NCBI RefSeq assembly: GCF_030272615.1
Contig: NC_081406.1
Location: 236,259,922 to 236,323,921 of the forward strand
Reading direction: 5' to 3'
Length of the DNA stretch: 64,000 nucleotides
Source: Cryptomeria japonica
Taxonomy: Eukaryota; Streptophyta; Pinopsida; Cupressales; Cupressaceae
The notes beneath the pieces were generated by a model, which searched no databases, was not told the DNA's origin, and was given only the letters and a program-made list of their open reading frames with translations. This document shows, in pieces, positions 12,430 through 24,339 of this stretch (its first letter is position 1; every line of letters starts with the position of its first letter). The position numbers and the translations under genes are program-made.

Positions 12430-13500
12430 TTCACATGAGAAAGGGAAAGGCTCCTAGACCGGATGGGTTCCCAGTTGAATTCTTTCAAGAATTTTGGGAT
12501 ATTATCAAACTTGATTTATGGGAAGTAGTTCAGGAGTCCCAAAGGAACAAGTAGATGGTTTGGGCTTTGAATGCGACTTTCATTGCACTTATCCCCAAGT
12601 GTGATGAGGTTGACCGGTTAGGACAATTCTGACCTATCTCTCTCTCAATGTGATTTACAAGATCATCTCTAAGCTAATAGCGGATAGGTTGAAATAGTAT
12701 CTTGGATGGGGTGGTCATTGCTACGGAGACCATTCACTCTATCGCAACTTCTAGGGAAAAAGCTATGTTTATGAAGCTAGACATGGCTAAGGCTTACGAT
12801 AGAGTCCATTGGTCCTTCCTTCAAAAGATTCTCAGGGTGTTTGGCTTTATCAACGAATGGAGTCAATGAATTATGAGTTGTGTTATGTCTACCTCCTTCT
12901 CGATGCTAATCAATGGAGATCATACTGAGTTGTTTGGTGCTTCTGGGGGTCTTCGCCAGGGGGATCCCCTATCCCCTTACCTATTTATTCTTCTGGCTGA
13001 GGGTCTAGGGAGGTTGATTAAGCATAATGTGGGTCTGGGTTTTATTCAGGGATGGAATTGGGGTAATGACTTGCAACTGCAGTCTCACTTGTAGTTTGTT
13101 GATGACACGACCCTAATGGGACTTGCTTGAATCAGAGAGGCCACTAATCTAAGAAAGGTCTTGCATGTTTACCTTGCAGCTTCGGGCCAGCTGATCAATA
13201 AGGATAAATCTTCTATCATCTTCTTCAACACTCCTGGTCCTATTCAAAGGAGGATTTGACTCATCTTGAGATTCCAAGTTGGTTGCTTACCCTTGATTTA
13301 TTTAGGTATCCCTATTTCTCCTAGTAACCCTCCTAGGGAATCTTTGCAGGGTATCTTGGATAAATTTCATATGAAGGTTGATCACTAGACAAATAGATGG
13401 TTATCCTTTTCTAGCGGGGTTTAGCTGATCCAGTCAGTGGTGCAGGCTCTTTCGATTTATCGATGTATGCTTCAAGTGGCTCCTAAGTGGTTCTTGAAGG
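12430..13500 (+). other. LINE ORF2 reverse transcriptase domain
   Basis: Visible blocks in order are 'GKAPRPDGFPVEFFQ', 'ATFIALIPK', motif A 'KLDMAKAYDRVHWSF' near 12769, 'GLRQGDPLSPYLFIL' near 12950, and the catalytic FVDD at 13094-13105. A stop lies immediately before FVDD. The frame shifts around 12640-12870. The thumb region continues with 'INKDKSSIIFF' and 'YLGIPIS'. Confidence 0.85.
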
Positions 13501-14219
13501 GATTGGACTCTCTAGCAAGGCAATTCTTATGGGCAGGAAATCTTTCCTCCTCCAAATGGAGTCTCATCAATTGGGATTTGGTGTGTAGTCTGAGGTAGTT
13601 AGAGGGGCTTGGTTTGAGGCAGGCTATTTTATTTAAGGAGGCTCTCATGGCTAAATTGTACTGGAGGTGGTGTGCTGAGCAAGATCATGGTTGGGCTAGG
13701 ATTTTGGCCTACAAATGTATGCATAGGATCTCGATGGAGGAAATTCCAAGATATCCACTTAAGGGAGAAGGATCAACGATTTGGAGTACTCTTAAGAAGG
13801 GGGCTTCTCTTATTAAGGAAGGGCTCTTTGGGATTTGTAGAAGGGGGGAATAGGTCCTATTCTAGAAAGATTCTTGGGATGGTTATCCCCCCATCCTGGA
13901 CTAGTTTCCCAAACTTGGGAATCTTTTCCAAAGGTTCTTGGAGGAAGGGTGGTCTAGGGTGAGTGACTTCAAGGTTGTGTATAGGTGTGGTCAGCTGGAA
14001 ATGGAGCCGTGGAAGGCCCCTAATGAGTGGCTGGTTGCTGGGATGGAGGAAGAGTGTGCTGAGTTGCATGACATTCTGGCGAATAGAAACTGTAGTTCAC
14101 TCAAGGGTAGGGATGGACTTCCCTAGTTTCTGAATCTTAAGGGCGTCTTTACTATAGCTAGTGGATATCGAGAACTATTGAACCGAAGACTTGAGGGACG
14201 AGAGGTGCTCTAGTGGAAA

Positions 14220-14420
14220 CAAGTGTGGAATATTTTTTGTTGGCCAAAGTGTAACTACTTCGCTTGGACTTTGGCTTTGAACAGATGCCTAAATTGGGAC
14301 AATATTCGTAAGCGGGGATTCTTGGGGCCTTCCATTTGTGCCTTGTATGGTAATGGGGAGGAAGACTCCTCACACCTATTCTCCAGATTCCCCCTCTCTA
14401 TGCTTATTTTGCACTATTGG
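14220..14420 (+). other. LINE ORF2 zf-RVT-like region
   Basis: The sequence 'VWNIFCWPKCNYFAWTLALNRCLNWDNIRKRGF' followed by 'CALYGNGEEDSSHLFSRFPLS' fits the zinc-binding region that follows RT in plant L1 elements. Some of the expected cysteines are lost (C-x2-C reads CALYG, and the final Cys is a Phe). Confidence 0.65.
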
Positions 14421-14811
14421 TGGGGGATGTGGAAGCATTCTTGTGTTCACGCGGATTCTCTGGTGGAGTTTTGGAGTAGATTGGATAGACCCCCTATCCT
14501 CTCCTCCTTCCTCCAGACTATCTAGTACATTGGGCTCATTTTCATTCTATGGCAAATTTGGCTCAAAAGGAACAAGAGGATCTTTCGTGAGGTCAGATTG
14601 GTAGTTCAGCAAGTGTGGAATAGAATCATTGTCATGATTCGGGAGACAGTTAAAGCTAAATGTGAGGTGCATTTTCCTCTAAATAGAGATGAGGAGAATA
14701 TTGCGAGCAGGTTGGGATTGCAGGAGTTATCTCTTGCCTCAACTTGTGTCAAGAGAGGTAGACACTCTTTGAAGAAGGTCCAATGGGTGGGAATATGGAT
14801 ACCCCCTTAGG

Positions 14812-15315
14812 ATGAGTTTATCAAGATTAATACTGATGGTTCCTTTAGGGGTAACCCAGGCCCTGTGGGGGTTGGTGGTGTTGGTAGGGATAGTATGGGG
14901 GAGGTGGTCTTCTTCTTTTCGGTTCATAAAGGGTGGCATTCTAATAATTATATGGAGGGTTTTTCAATCCTCTATGCCTTGGAGAGTGCTTGTGAGCTGG
15001 GTCAAAGGAAGGTTATCTATGAATCAGATTCACAAATTGTTGTGAACTTGTTGACAGAACAGAACATGAATGGGACTCACTAGCAATTGGCAGAGATTGT
15101 TCATCAGATTCTCCATATTAGCTCATCAATGGAGTAGGTGTCTTTCATCCACATTTCTCATGAGTGGAATAGAGAAGTAGATTGTTTGGCTAAGTGGGCC
15201 TCAGAACATGGTAGTGATTGGAAATTTGAAGGTTGGGAGCATCTCTCCTCAGATTTTTGTCAGGACTTGCAGCAGATTCTTTTTGAGGACATGGATGTGT
15301 GGGAATTTGGTTAAT
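14812..15315 (+). other. LINE RNase H domain
   Basis: The block 'INTDGSFRGNPGPVGVGG' carries the first catalytic Asp of plant RNase H. 'EGFSILYALE' gives the catalytic Glu, 'YESDSQIVV' the second Asp, and 'HEWNREVDCLAKWAS' the terminal His/Asp motif. It removes the RNA strand during reverse transcription. There are stops at about 15081 and 15136. The element's 3' UTR with 'caataaaat' follows. Confidence 0.8.
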
Positions 15316-15421
15316 CTATGGCTAGGCTTGTAGTTCTTTTCTGGGGTCTTGGGGCCCTGGCTCTCTTTGTAATTCTTGTATCTGATTTTCAATAAAATAT
15401 TTACCCCTTTATTTAAAAAAA

Positions 15422-15437
15422 AAAGTCATATCGACTA
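15422..15437. repeat. LINE target-site duplication, right
   Basis: Partner of 9981-9996. Confidence 0.8.
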
Positions 15438-17481
15438 AACGTAATTTATGGCTAACAATATATATTTCATTTGCACAACTAATTTTTATTTACATCAAAT
15501 CTATATTTAACATTTTCTTCATATAATAAATTCAAAATGCATAGTATAAATATATACACATATATTTATAAATTAATTACTAAATTGATACTTGTTTTAA
15601 AAAAAACCGAATTTCATCCAATACCATATTGCAAATAAAAATTACAAATTATACTCACACAGATATATATATATTTCGAATTTAAAATCAATATAAAATT
15701 TTACGCATTGGACAAGAAATAACAATTACTGTGCTTTTGTTTGACTGATTTTTTGTTTTTGAAACTCACACAAATAACTCATGGTAGCAATGCATTTCCA
15801 GCACATGTATTCAATTACTCAATTGGCCCTAACACTAGGAGAACATATTGGATTCAATCCACAAATAATTTTTTTAAATATAATATCATTATTCTACATA
15901 ATAATTTCACATTTAAAACATAATATTAACATTTTTCAAAAAGTCTAAGGATACCAATAACTAGGTTTTGGAGGCAATCCACCATTGATGGACCTCTAGA
16001 AACTCAAAAAATTAAAACTTGCCAAATCAAAAATTCCTTAAAACACATTGGTTTATGGGTGGGAAACATCACACTTTTAAAATAAAATTCACTTTTTGGG
16101 CATACATAAAAATTTGGGCAGTATTTCCCTAAAGCAACTCTCATTTTAAAAATTGAAACATACAAATTCTTATCTAAACTAAAATCTAAAATTCAAGTTG
16201 GAGAAAGGTTCTAAATCCATTTGCTATCCATCTGCAACCAGAATTACACAATTTCATAAAGAATCAAGGGAGAAATCAAACAAAACTCACCTTCAAGTTG
16301 AAGAATTTCAAAATGAAACATGGAGCCAAAGACTCCGAAAGAACTCATGAAACCCACAAATTCTCTCCAAGAAAATCCTTCCCAATCAAAATTACAAAAA
16401 TCCATTGTAGGGTTGGAAATCTCCAAATTTTAGAAAATAATACTCATTGTTCAAAAATCCATAACATATATTATGTTCCACCATATGGTAATAAATAAAT
16501 ACTCTAATTTTTCTAGCTTAACAGAATTTGATTTATCAATTTATAAAAACAATGGTCTTATTTTATTTTATTTTTAAACAAATACTCAAGTGAAATGTAA
16601 TTTAACTTTCACTAATAATTCAACATTCACTCTAACTTAGACAATTAAAATAATTGATTAATTAATTAACCACAAAAAGATTCTAATATAATTTATTCTT
16701 AATTCTCTTTAATAAACATGACACATATTAAATTCTCATCAACTACTCAAGAAGATAATAAATCAACACACAAAGCACATAACACGCAACACTCAACTGA
16801 AACCAAAATAGAACATGACACACATACCAACATCAGAAAAGTGGCCTACTTGGCGAACCGACAAGGCAAACAAAAGACTAATGACGCTCACAATTGAGCA
16901 AGGCTAGGGTTAACATTAGGACCTTAGAACTACCTCCTCCACTTCCATTAGGTTAATTAGGTACGCTTAGACCTGTGGATCTAGGTGGAGACGATACCTT
17001 GTACACGCAATTCCTTGCATCACCGAACCATGCATACATATATATACACAAATATGATAAACACATTGGTCAAGGAGAATCATGACCTTCTGTGTCTCAC
17101 CGAAATGAGTGATGGAAAACCATCTCCTTGCACCCCATACACTTCTACACAACATGATGACATATACATGAAACAACTCGCACGTAAAGTAAATTTGTTA
17201 GTCCAATATTAGTAATGCATAAATAAACTTAACATTTCCTCATTAATAAAATATGATGTAGAAGCAAAGTTAACAACTACTTATCAATAGGAAATAATTT
17301 ATATTCAATATCTATTCCTCAATGAAAAATGATGCATAATCGTATTCACCAAACACACTACAAAGCATAATACCATAATACACATCACAATCACAATAAA
17401 TCAACCATCCAAATAATCCACTAAAAAGTCAACCTTGGTCAACAAGGCCAAAAAGGGTCTACACAGGGTAGGGGTACTACA

Positions 17482-17486
17482 ATGTG
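17482..17486. repeat. target-site duplication ATGTG, right
   Basis: Exact 5-bp match to 7999-8003. Confidence 0.8.
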
Positions 17487-18316
17487 CCTATTATTGTGTC
17501 ATTTACATTTGGATGTAAATCTATTTACGGTTCTTTGATCTTACTATGGATGCATCATTTTATTGTAGTGTATGGCCTTGAGTGCGTATCTTATGCTTTG
17601 TTTGATATATGTGGTTCGTGATTACATTCTATGCATGTGATGTGTTGGGTTGCATAATGATGATTTGTGATTATGTAGTTTCATTGAGATATGTGATGGT
17701 ATATCGTGTCTTTGATGATTATGATAAACTGATGTAGTGATTTAGAACTACTATGTGTGAGATGCTAATTTCATTAATGTTTGGAATGTAACAAGTGATG
17801 CTAACTTGATTGGTTGAATTAAAAGTAGTAAATTATGTTTATGTTATTTAATTTTGTTAAAGACATTATATGCTTATTAATAGACTTGATGATATTCATG
17901 TTAGACTCAGTGGATGGTTATGATGAAGATGATGTTATAATGCCAACCATTCAGGGAATAATTATATGTTTATTGTTGTAATAAAATAATATTGATGTTG
18001 TTAACTAGTGAAATAAATTAGATGAGATTATTATCATTGATATTTAATTGATGATTAGATGTGAAAGGGATGGTATTGCATCATTTGAATATATTAGAAT
18101 GCATGCAATGTTAGAATCCCCTTCTGGTGATTTTAATTACTTTGATTATTTTTATATATATGTATATGTATGAGTAGGTACACTTGACGTGTGAATATTT
18201 TAGTGCCTACAAGTATAGGGCATTGATGCCACTTGACTCCATAGGTCTTAGCATTCCCATATCCCAAACAATGGTTTCAAGAGATAGCACATTGGTTGGG
18301 GCATTAATGTTACTTA

Positions 18317-18321
18317 TCCAT
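18317..18321. repeat. target-site duplication TCCAT, left
   Basis: Exact match to 20457-20461. Confidence 0.8.
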
Positions 18322-20456
18322 TGTTGGCAATTGACACTCATCCGACGATCTTTGATGCTTGATTTATGGTTGAGGGTTGTCATTGATGGAAACTCTTCTT
18401 GGAGGTTTGATCCGGTGGTCATGATTCTGTTATTACTTATCAAATTGCCATTAGTTTTATATTCAAAGTCATACTATATATTCTAGTCAGTTAGTATTAC
18501 CGAATCATGTAGTCGGTACACACAGAGAAGTTGGTATGAACAGTCTAGTCGGTTATAGAAGAAAGTAGTCACAGAATGTAGTATTCACCAAGTTGTTTAC
18601 CGAGTATTGTTTCATGGCTACTGAGCAATAAAGTTAACTCACCAAGTTGATATTCACCAAGTGAAACGTTTTACCAGATACATTGAACCTGGACATGCGC
18701 ATGAAAATGTGTTACAAGATCGAGGCACATCTAACCGTTATTACATTGGAAATTGCACTAGAAGATTGTGTATGATTGCAAGGTCAATCCAACCAATGAA
18801 ATATCTTGTTTAGAATCTTTTTGTAAGAATGAAGCAATGAATTAGATCACCATTGTAAGAGATCTATTTATACAGCATGGGAAGAAAGAAGTGTATGAGT
18901 GTATGAATGAATGTGTGTGTATGTACGAAGGAAGACTATTACAAAGACACAAAGAGGTCACTGAGAAGGTTATCAATGAACAGTCAAAGAACAGAGTAAA
19001 TAGAAGGGCTTACCAAGTTACAATATGGGTTACCAAGGTATGCTACAAGCTAGGTAATCTTATTCTGAGCACATAGAATCTGCTATAACATTTCAGATGT
19101 AAAGTTGTAGATATTTGTAAAGTCTTATTGTAATATTTTGAAGTTGGAAGAGAAACCTTTAATAGGGTAAAAGACTCTAACCAAGTCTATAAATTGTAAA
19201 TCCTCTAACTAGGTGCAGCATTCATATAGTGTTGTAAAATCCTTTAGTAAGGTAGATCTAATAGATCTTGTTACTCCTAACAGGGTAAGCTATCAGAAAT
19301 AGCTAAATGTAGCTCTAATTGAGCAATCTTTATTATTGCAGTAGTGAATTTGTGGGTGCCATCCCCACTGCAGTTTTTCTCTCTAACCAAGAGTTTCTAC
19401 ATGACCAAAATATGTGTTATGGAGTGAATCATGTATGATTGTTATCTATTTATTTTAACCTTATTTTATGATACTGCACTATTATGTTTATGCATAACAA
19501 TAAGGTTATTATTGAAGAAAAGTTTTGGAGTACTGATTAACCCCTCCCCTCACAGTACATTAGCTTTCCATATTGGGCCTAATAGATTCATCTTATCTAG
19601 AAGCTAGATTTAACTAGTAAGCAGTTAATCGGTAAAACAAGGTATCTCGGTAATGTTTTGGTTCAGAATGATTTTTGATGATTGCGGTGTTTTTGGTGAT
19701 TGTTTTTGTGATCTTGGTGAATGGGAAGATCCTTAGGAAGTGTGTGAATACACTCTTTCAGTCTGGTGCTATGTTTTGTTTGAGATTGAAGCTGACTTGG
19801 AGCTACACGTTACACTTCTTGAAGCCGGATTGAAGGAGATTGCTTTTGTTTTTTGTGGTAATAAGATCAAATTGGCGATTGCTTTTTGTGGAAATAATGG
19901 TGTGGTCATCCATTTTGATGCAATTGAGCATAGTTTCATGTGTGAGCTTTGCGTTCAGACAATCTGGTAGTTGACTAAGACAAAAAAAGAGTATTTTGTA
20001 GAGCGAAGACAGACACAGATTTAGTGCTTAACCGAAACTCATTGTTGCATGGTTAGATACTACTTGAGAATTCATTTCATTGTATTTTCTCATTGTAATC
20101 AAATTGTAAGTCAATGAGACTTCCCTAAAGGCTATAGCCTTTTGGGCAGCTATATTTGAGCAGTGAGCTCTAGACAGTGAGCCTAAATGCAAGTGCATTC
20201 CCCATATATGTAATATATATGTACTCTTGGCCATAGTATATGAATATTGTGGGTTCCAGACCGACTATGGTTTTTCCCTTTCTGGGTTTCCACGTAAAAA
20301 TTCTAGTGCTGTGGATTTGTGAATTCCTTGTTGCATGTTTATGTTCTTTTTTGTTATGCATTTCTAACTGGTGGATAAAGAATAAGTTTGTGGATTTATT
20401 TTTTGATAGATCACCGATTCACCCCAGCCCCCTCTCAGTGATCCTTGATTCTAACA
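18322..20456 (+). mobile_element. copia-like solo LTR, 2.1 kb
   Basis: It starts TGTTGGCAATTGACAC and ends TTGATTCTAACA, and is flanked by a perfect 5-bp duplication TCCAT (18317-18321 and 20457-20461). U5-like features near the 3' end, 'ggtttttccctttctgggtttccacgtaaa' and the C-rich 'caccccagccccctctcagt', show plus orientation. They resemble the LTR ends of the copia elements elsewhere in this window. There is no internal region, so it is a solo LTR. It splits the outer LTR. Confidence 0.8.
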
Positions 20457-20461
20457 TCCAT
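20457..20461. repeat. target-site duplication TCCAT, right
   Basis: Exact match to 18317-18321. Confidence 0.8.
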
Positions 20462-22027
20462 AGCCATCATTCCTAATTTGGATGATTTTTCTTAAGTCGT
20501 GTGATTATACCTTTGGCTACCAATTTGGTAATGTCAAGTTACCCTAATGCATATTTGTAATGACTAGTAAAAATTGTTTGTGCATAGTCGGTCATATGTG
20601 AATTGTTATCATTTAATATGCATATATTAATCATATTTGTATGCTACTATGTTGAATTGATATTTAATTATGAAATATGGCTCATATGTATTTGATTTAA
20701 TGTAGGATGCATGATTTTATATTTGGCATGTTTTGGGAGTTAATTGGCTTTATTAGTCTAATTTTTTTTTAATATTTTTATATTCCCACTTCAAAATATA
20801 TGTTTATATTTGTATTTTGGAGTTCATTTTCAGCACTTCGTCTATTTTTCATGAATTTTACTCCCAAAGCCCTACATGTGAAAGTCAAATTGTTCTTTGG
20901 AGGAGATTGGATGCATGGAATTTTTTGGGGAGAGGCTCGTTTGAATCATGTTGGTGAACTCTTTGGGTTATCCTATTTTCATGGCCTCTTCCAACAGATT
21001 TGGCTTTCATTTAAATTTTAAATTTTTCTCCAATTTGAAGGTATGAGTTCTTAATTTCTCCATTCTTCTTCAATTTGAGTGCTTCAATATTGTTGGAAAT
21101 ATTTTATGAGATTATTTATAACCCTTCTATTGTTTCAATTTATTCTTTCATTAAGTATTTGAATTTATTGTTTGAGTTTAAAAAATTTATGCTTTCAAAT
21201 TTGAAAACATTAGTTTGCATGGGGAAACTCTACCCAAATTTTATTAGATGGGTGAAATGAAAATTTTATTTTATTTTGTTTTGTGTAGTAGAGAACCAAT
21301 ATGTTTTCTCAGATTTTTAATTTATGAAGTTTGAATTTTTAAGCTTTTTGGAGGTCCATCAATGGTTGATGGCCTCCATGACTAGTTTTTAGCCAAATTG
21401 GATATTTTTTAAAAGTGATAATTTGATGTTCTAAATATGATTTTATTATGTGGAGTATTGATATTATATGAGTAAATTTTATTACTGGATTGATTCAAAT
21501 ACATTTTTTGGTAATACGGTCAGTTAAATGTATTGTGGTTGTATGTTAAATGGCAATGTGAATATGGTTATTTGATGTGTATTGTGAATAGTTGGGCTCA
21601 ATTGATGAAGTAATTGGTCTTGGTTGTTGTTATCTTTATCATTTGGTTTCATGTTTGGATTTATTGATCCTATGGTAGGTAAAAGGGTCAATGATGGTAT
21701 TGGTGTCCAATGGGGGTCAACACACAAAGGGATCGTCAGGGTAACTTATTGGGCATTTTGGGTAACCAAGTGAAAATAGTAATTAAAACTTGGGTTGGGA
21801 TAACACATTAAAAAAGATTAATTTGATTCCACTTTCATGCCTTGAGTTTTCGTATAGACTAAGGATGAGTTGGCAATGCTCGATTATCCATGGGGTGTTG
21901 ATTTGGAATGATAGAGTCTCCTCTTCTATATGAGAGGACTACTCAGTTCTATTTGAGTCATCCCTTCAAACTACATGATGACACCCCTTGCTCTTGTCAT
22001 CTATGTACCTATCAATAGAGATACAAG

Positions 22028-23303
22028 TGTTGCAAGTTTGGTTTGAATGATCTATTGATGTGATTTCATTGATGTTCATATGCTTTGGTTATCATTAGTG
22101 ACTAGTTGGTATAGTTGTTGTTGAGTTTCATTATACAGTTGTGCTATGAGATTTTCTCTGCATATCTTCTATATTGTACATCTATTCATGTGGTTTAGGT
22201 ATGGTGTTAAGCAATGTTTCAAGATGCTAGATTCAAAATTTGGTTCTTCGAATCGTTATGCTAAGTAAGTTGCATTTACCAGTGTATAATGATGTTTGAC
22301 AATGTTTCAATGTGAAATGCATGCTCCACATTTCTCCACTTTATGGTTTCTGATGTTGTAATTTTGGAGATAAGTTGATCATATTATTAGCTTTATTCTA
22401 TTCATTTGACATAAATTCTTGGGCTTCAGAAGTGTGGTTTCAAAGTTTGATGGTCTTTACTCTAAGTTTGGTCAACCTCGGGTGTTTACATTTCATGTTA
22501 TTACTACGATGATTATGGATCATTGTGTAACATGTATGATGTTTATTTCGGCCTCAGTTAAGATGTGTTGTGGTTCACTTTACATTCTTTTCTACTGTAG
22601 GAATATTTAGTGCCGACCAAATTTGAATTGTGTCTGGTTAAGATGCTTAGCCGACCTTGGGAGATTTTGCATTTGTGAGGATGATATAAATAAAGGATAA
22701 TTTGTTGAGGATGACAGATATGATGTGTGTGTGAAATGTGAGATGGAAAGGAAGTGAGTCACACCGGGGTATATGTGTATGCGATGGTGTATGAAAAAGG
22801 ATCTATCTCCCTACTTATTTTGATAAATATTGTTTGAGTTGGTGAAAAGTATTGAGCAGTGTGGAATTTCATGTCTTAGCTACTAGAAGTAGTGAGCCGA
22901 AGGTATCTATAGATCTTAGAGTTGCAGAGGTGCATCAGTAGTAGATTCTTTCTCTTATTCTTCTTTATCTAAGCAGTGAACCTCTCTTTCTTTCTTTTCG
23001 GCAATGAGCCTTTCTTTATAAAAATAACCTTGACCAGTGTCACCCTAACACGTGTTCATATATTGAGAATAGCATTCTTCATGGTTTTTCCCTTAATAGG
23101 GTTTTCCATGTAAAATTTAGTGTTTCATTGTGTATGATGTGTTATGATTTTCATGTTCTTTCATGCTCATGTACACTTTTTGTGGATTACATGATAAAGT
23201 TAAGTTACTATAGATATGATTAAAGAAAAAAAGTTGGATTTATTTGTACAACTGATTCACACCCCCCCCCTCTTAGATGTATTGTGCATAGGAACATTCA
23301 ATA
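22028..23303 (+). mobile_element. Ty1/copia LTR, family A, copy 2 (5' LTR)
   Basis: TGTTGCAAGTTTGG start, ACATTCAATA end (terminal CA changed to TA). It is collinear with 648-1903 and 40444-41726. The PBS-like 'gctatcagag' and gag start follow. The five bases before it (acaag) and the sequence further upstream are the same as at copy 1. Confidence 0.8.
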
Positions 23304-23360
23304 ATTGCTATCAGAGTTTTGGTTCCTTGGAGAAGAGATTAACCCCTTGAGGAGATCTTG

Positions 23361-23545
23361 ATGGCACACAAACTAAGAATCTCAATATTTGATGGACACG
23401 ACTATGCATTTTGGAAAGTGAATATGCAAAGTTACCTGATTTCTCTTGGCTTTGAATTTTGGATTTTTGTTACACAAAAGTACATCAAGTCGTCGACTAG
23501 TGTGAACACTCCAAATGAGATCAATTAATTTGAAGATAATGAAAA
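23361..23545 (+). pseudogene. copia gag N-terminal remnant (family A, copy 2)
   Basis: It begins MAHKLRISIFDGHDYAFWKV at 23361 and is better preserved than copy 1, keeping the Trp of the FWK/IWK block. It breaks off after about 60 codons near 23545, where unrelated GGGCCC-rich sequence starts. It carries an early TAA near 23526. Only the N-terminus of Gag remains. Confidence 0.75.
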
Positions 23546-23549
23546 GGAA

Positions 23550-23875
23550 ACAGGTATGTGCAAGCTAATGAGTCACAAATTCACGAAAGTCTATGCATTG
23601 GAAAATGCGCTCCACAAAACGGGCCCTCGTTTTCAAAAAATGAGGGCCCATTCTAAAAAAACGGGGGCCCGTTAATGGTTCGGCCTCCCAAGCTGAAAGG
23701 TGATGGGGGGCCAAAGCTAAATAAAATGGGCCCCTGTTTTTAAATAACAGGGACCAAAAAATGGGCCCCCATTTTTAAATTCTATTTTTACCCTTTTTTT
23801 GGGAAAATTTTTCATTTTCACCGTGACAGTGAATTGACAAGAGGAGATAAAAAATGGGCCCCTGTGCTATGGTTT
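23550..23875. repeat. cluster of GGGCCC motifs in both orientations
   Basis: At least six copies of a short word of the form 'aa(c/t)gggcccc' or its complement, joined to A/T runs, occur between about 23618 and 23865. Repeated short motifs in both orientations near an end are typical of subterminal regions of plant DNA transposons. I could not find a matching cluster beyond the gene at 26517-28581, so the element assignment is only a suggestion. Confidence 0.45.
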
Positions 23876-24339
23876 CCATTTCAAGCCTCCACCACTATCC
23901 TAGGTACACATTCAATCATCCATTTTCACATTTCATAATTTTCTTGTAAATTTTTCTTGTTTTTTTGTGTATTATTTAGTTTTTTTTGTATTATTTTAGT
24001 TTTTTTTAATAGTAGCCTATAAATAAATTATTTTTTATATTTGTAAATTCTTCATTTTGATCTAAAATATTTTTGAACAGTTAACCCTAAACCCTAATCA
24101 ACAAATTTAGAAATCAAAACCAAACCTAGATAATTAACAAAACGAAATCGACACAGACAAAAAAATGAAAATGAAATGGAAACAAAAAAAAAAAATGTTC
24201 AAAAAGGAAATCGAAATAAAACCGAACATATTTACCTAAATTGTTCTTAATCCTCATTAGGAAATACAAAAGTTACCACTAAATTAGTATAACCTTAAAA
24301 GTAATTAACATTACTCTTCAAATTTTAGATATCAAAGTT

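Larger units (their letters stand above)
11065..15315 (+). pseudogene. LINE ORF2 polyprotein, broken (EN-RT-zf-RNase H)
   Basis: ORF2 supplies the nicking endonuclease and reverse transcriptase that copy LINE RNA into a new site. It starts MIFLSWNVRGLNNGPRQKF, a near-universal plant L1 start. The frame changes near 11405 and again between 12390 and 12870, and stops are scattered through it, many of them TAG at likely former CAG or TGG codons (for example 11911-11913 and just before the RT active site). The linker 11578-12387 is one frame with a single stop. Order and spacing of domains match a full-length plant L1 ORF2. It is clearly non-functional. Confidence 0.85.
9997..15421 (+). mobile_element. 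RIL-type (plant L1) LINE, 5'-truncated, nested in a solo LTR
   Basis: A 16-bp direct repeat at 9981-9996 and 15422-15437 (one mismatch) flanks about 5.4 kb. The insert ends in 'aataaaatatttacccctttatt' and an A-run, as expected for target-primed reverse transcription. In order it contains a partial ORF1 with a DUF4283-like part and a zinc knuckle, an ORF2 endonuclease, reverse transcriptase, a zf-RVT-like region and an RNase H. The 5' end starts inside ORF1, so the copy is 5'-truncated. It lies inside the LTR at 8004-17481. Confidence 0.85.
8004..17481 (-). mobile_element. Gypsy-type solo LTR (about 4.05 kb without the LINE)
   Basis: The ends TGTAATGCCC and GGTACTACA are TG...CA termini. They are flanked by a perfect 5-bp duplication ATGTG at 7999-8003 and 17482-17486, the mark of LTR-element integrase. 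There is no internal coding region other than the LINE, so this is a solo LTR left by LTR-LTR recombination. Both ends match the LTR at 51270-55701 (about 4.4 kb) in inverted orientation. Minus is given because it is antisense to the LTR it sits in. Confidence 0.8.
7942..22027 (+). mobile_element. outer Gypsy-type LTR (4-kb class), interrupted
   Basis: Three pieces join into one LTR: 7942-8003 (start TGTAATTCCCCT), 17487-18321 and 20462-22027. They are linked by the two nested insertions with perfect target duplications. The pieces match the reverse complement of the inner solo LTR in order: 18130-18290 against 16930-17060, 20810-21390 against 15960-16500, and 21700-21900 against 9150-9360. 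About 2.46 kb remains. The rest was cut off by the copia LTR at 22028. Strand here is relative to the inner copy, and the true transcription direction is not known. Confidence 0.65.

Noticed and set aside
18109-20456. LTR boundary at 18109 from matching TGTTAGAATC / GATTCTAACA ends
   Set aside because: The flanking 5-mers tgcaa and tccat do not match. Starting at 18322 gives a perfect TCCAT duplication.
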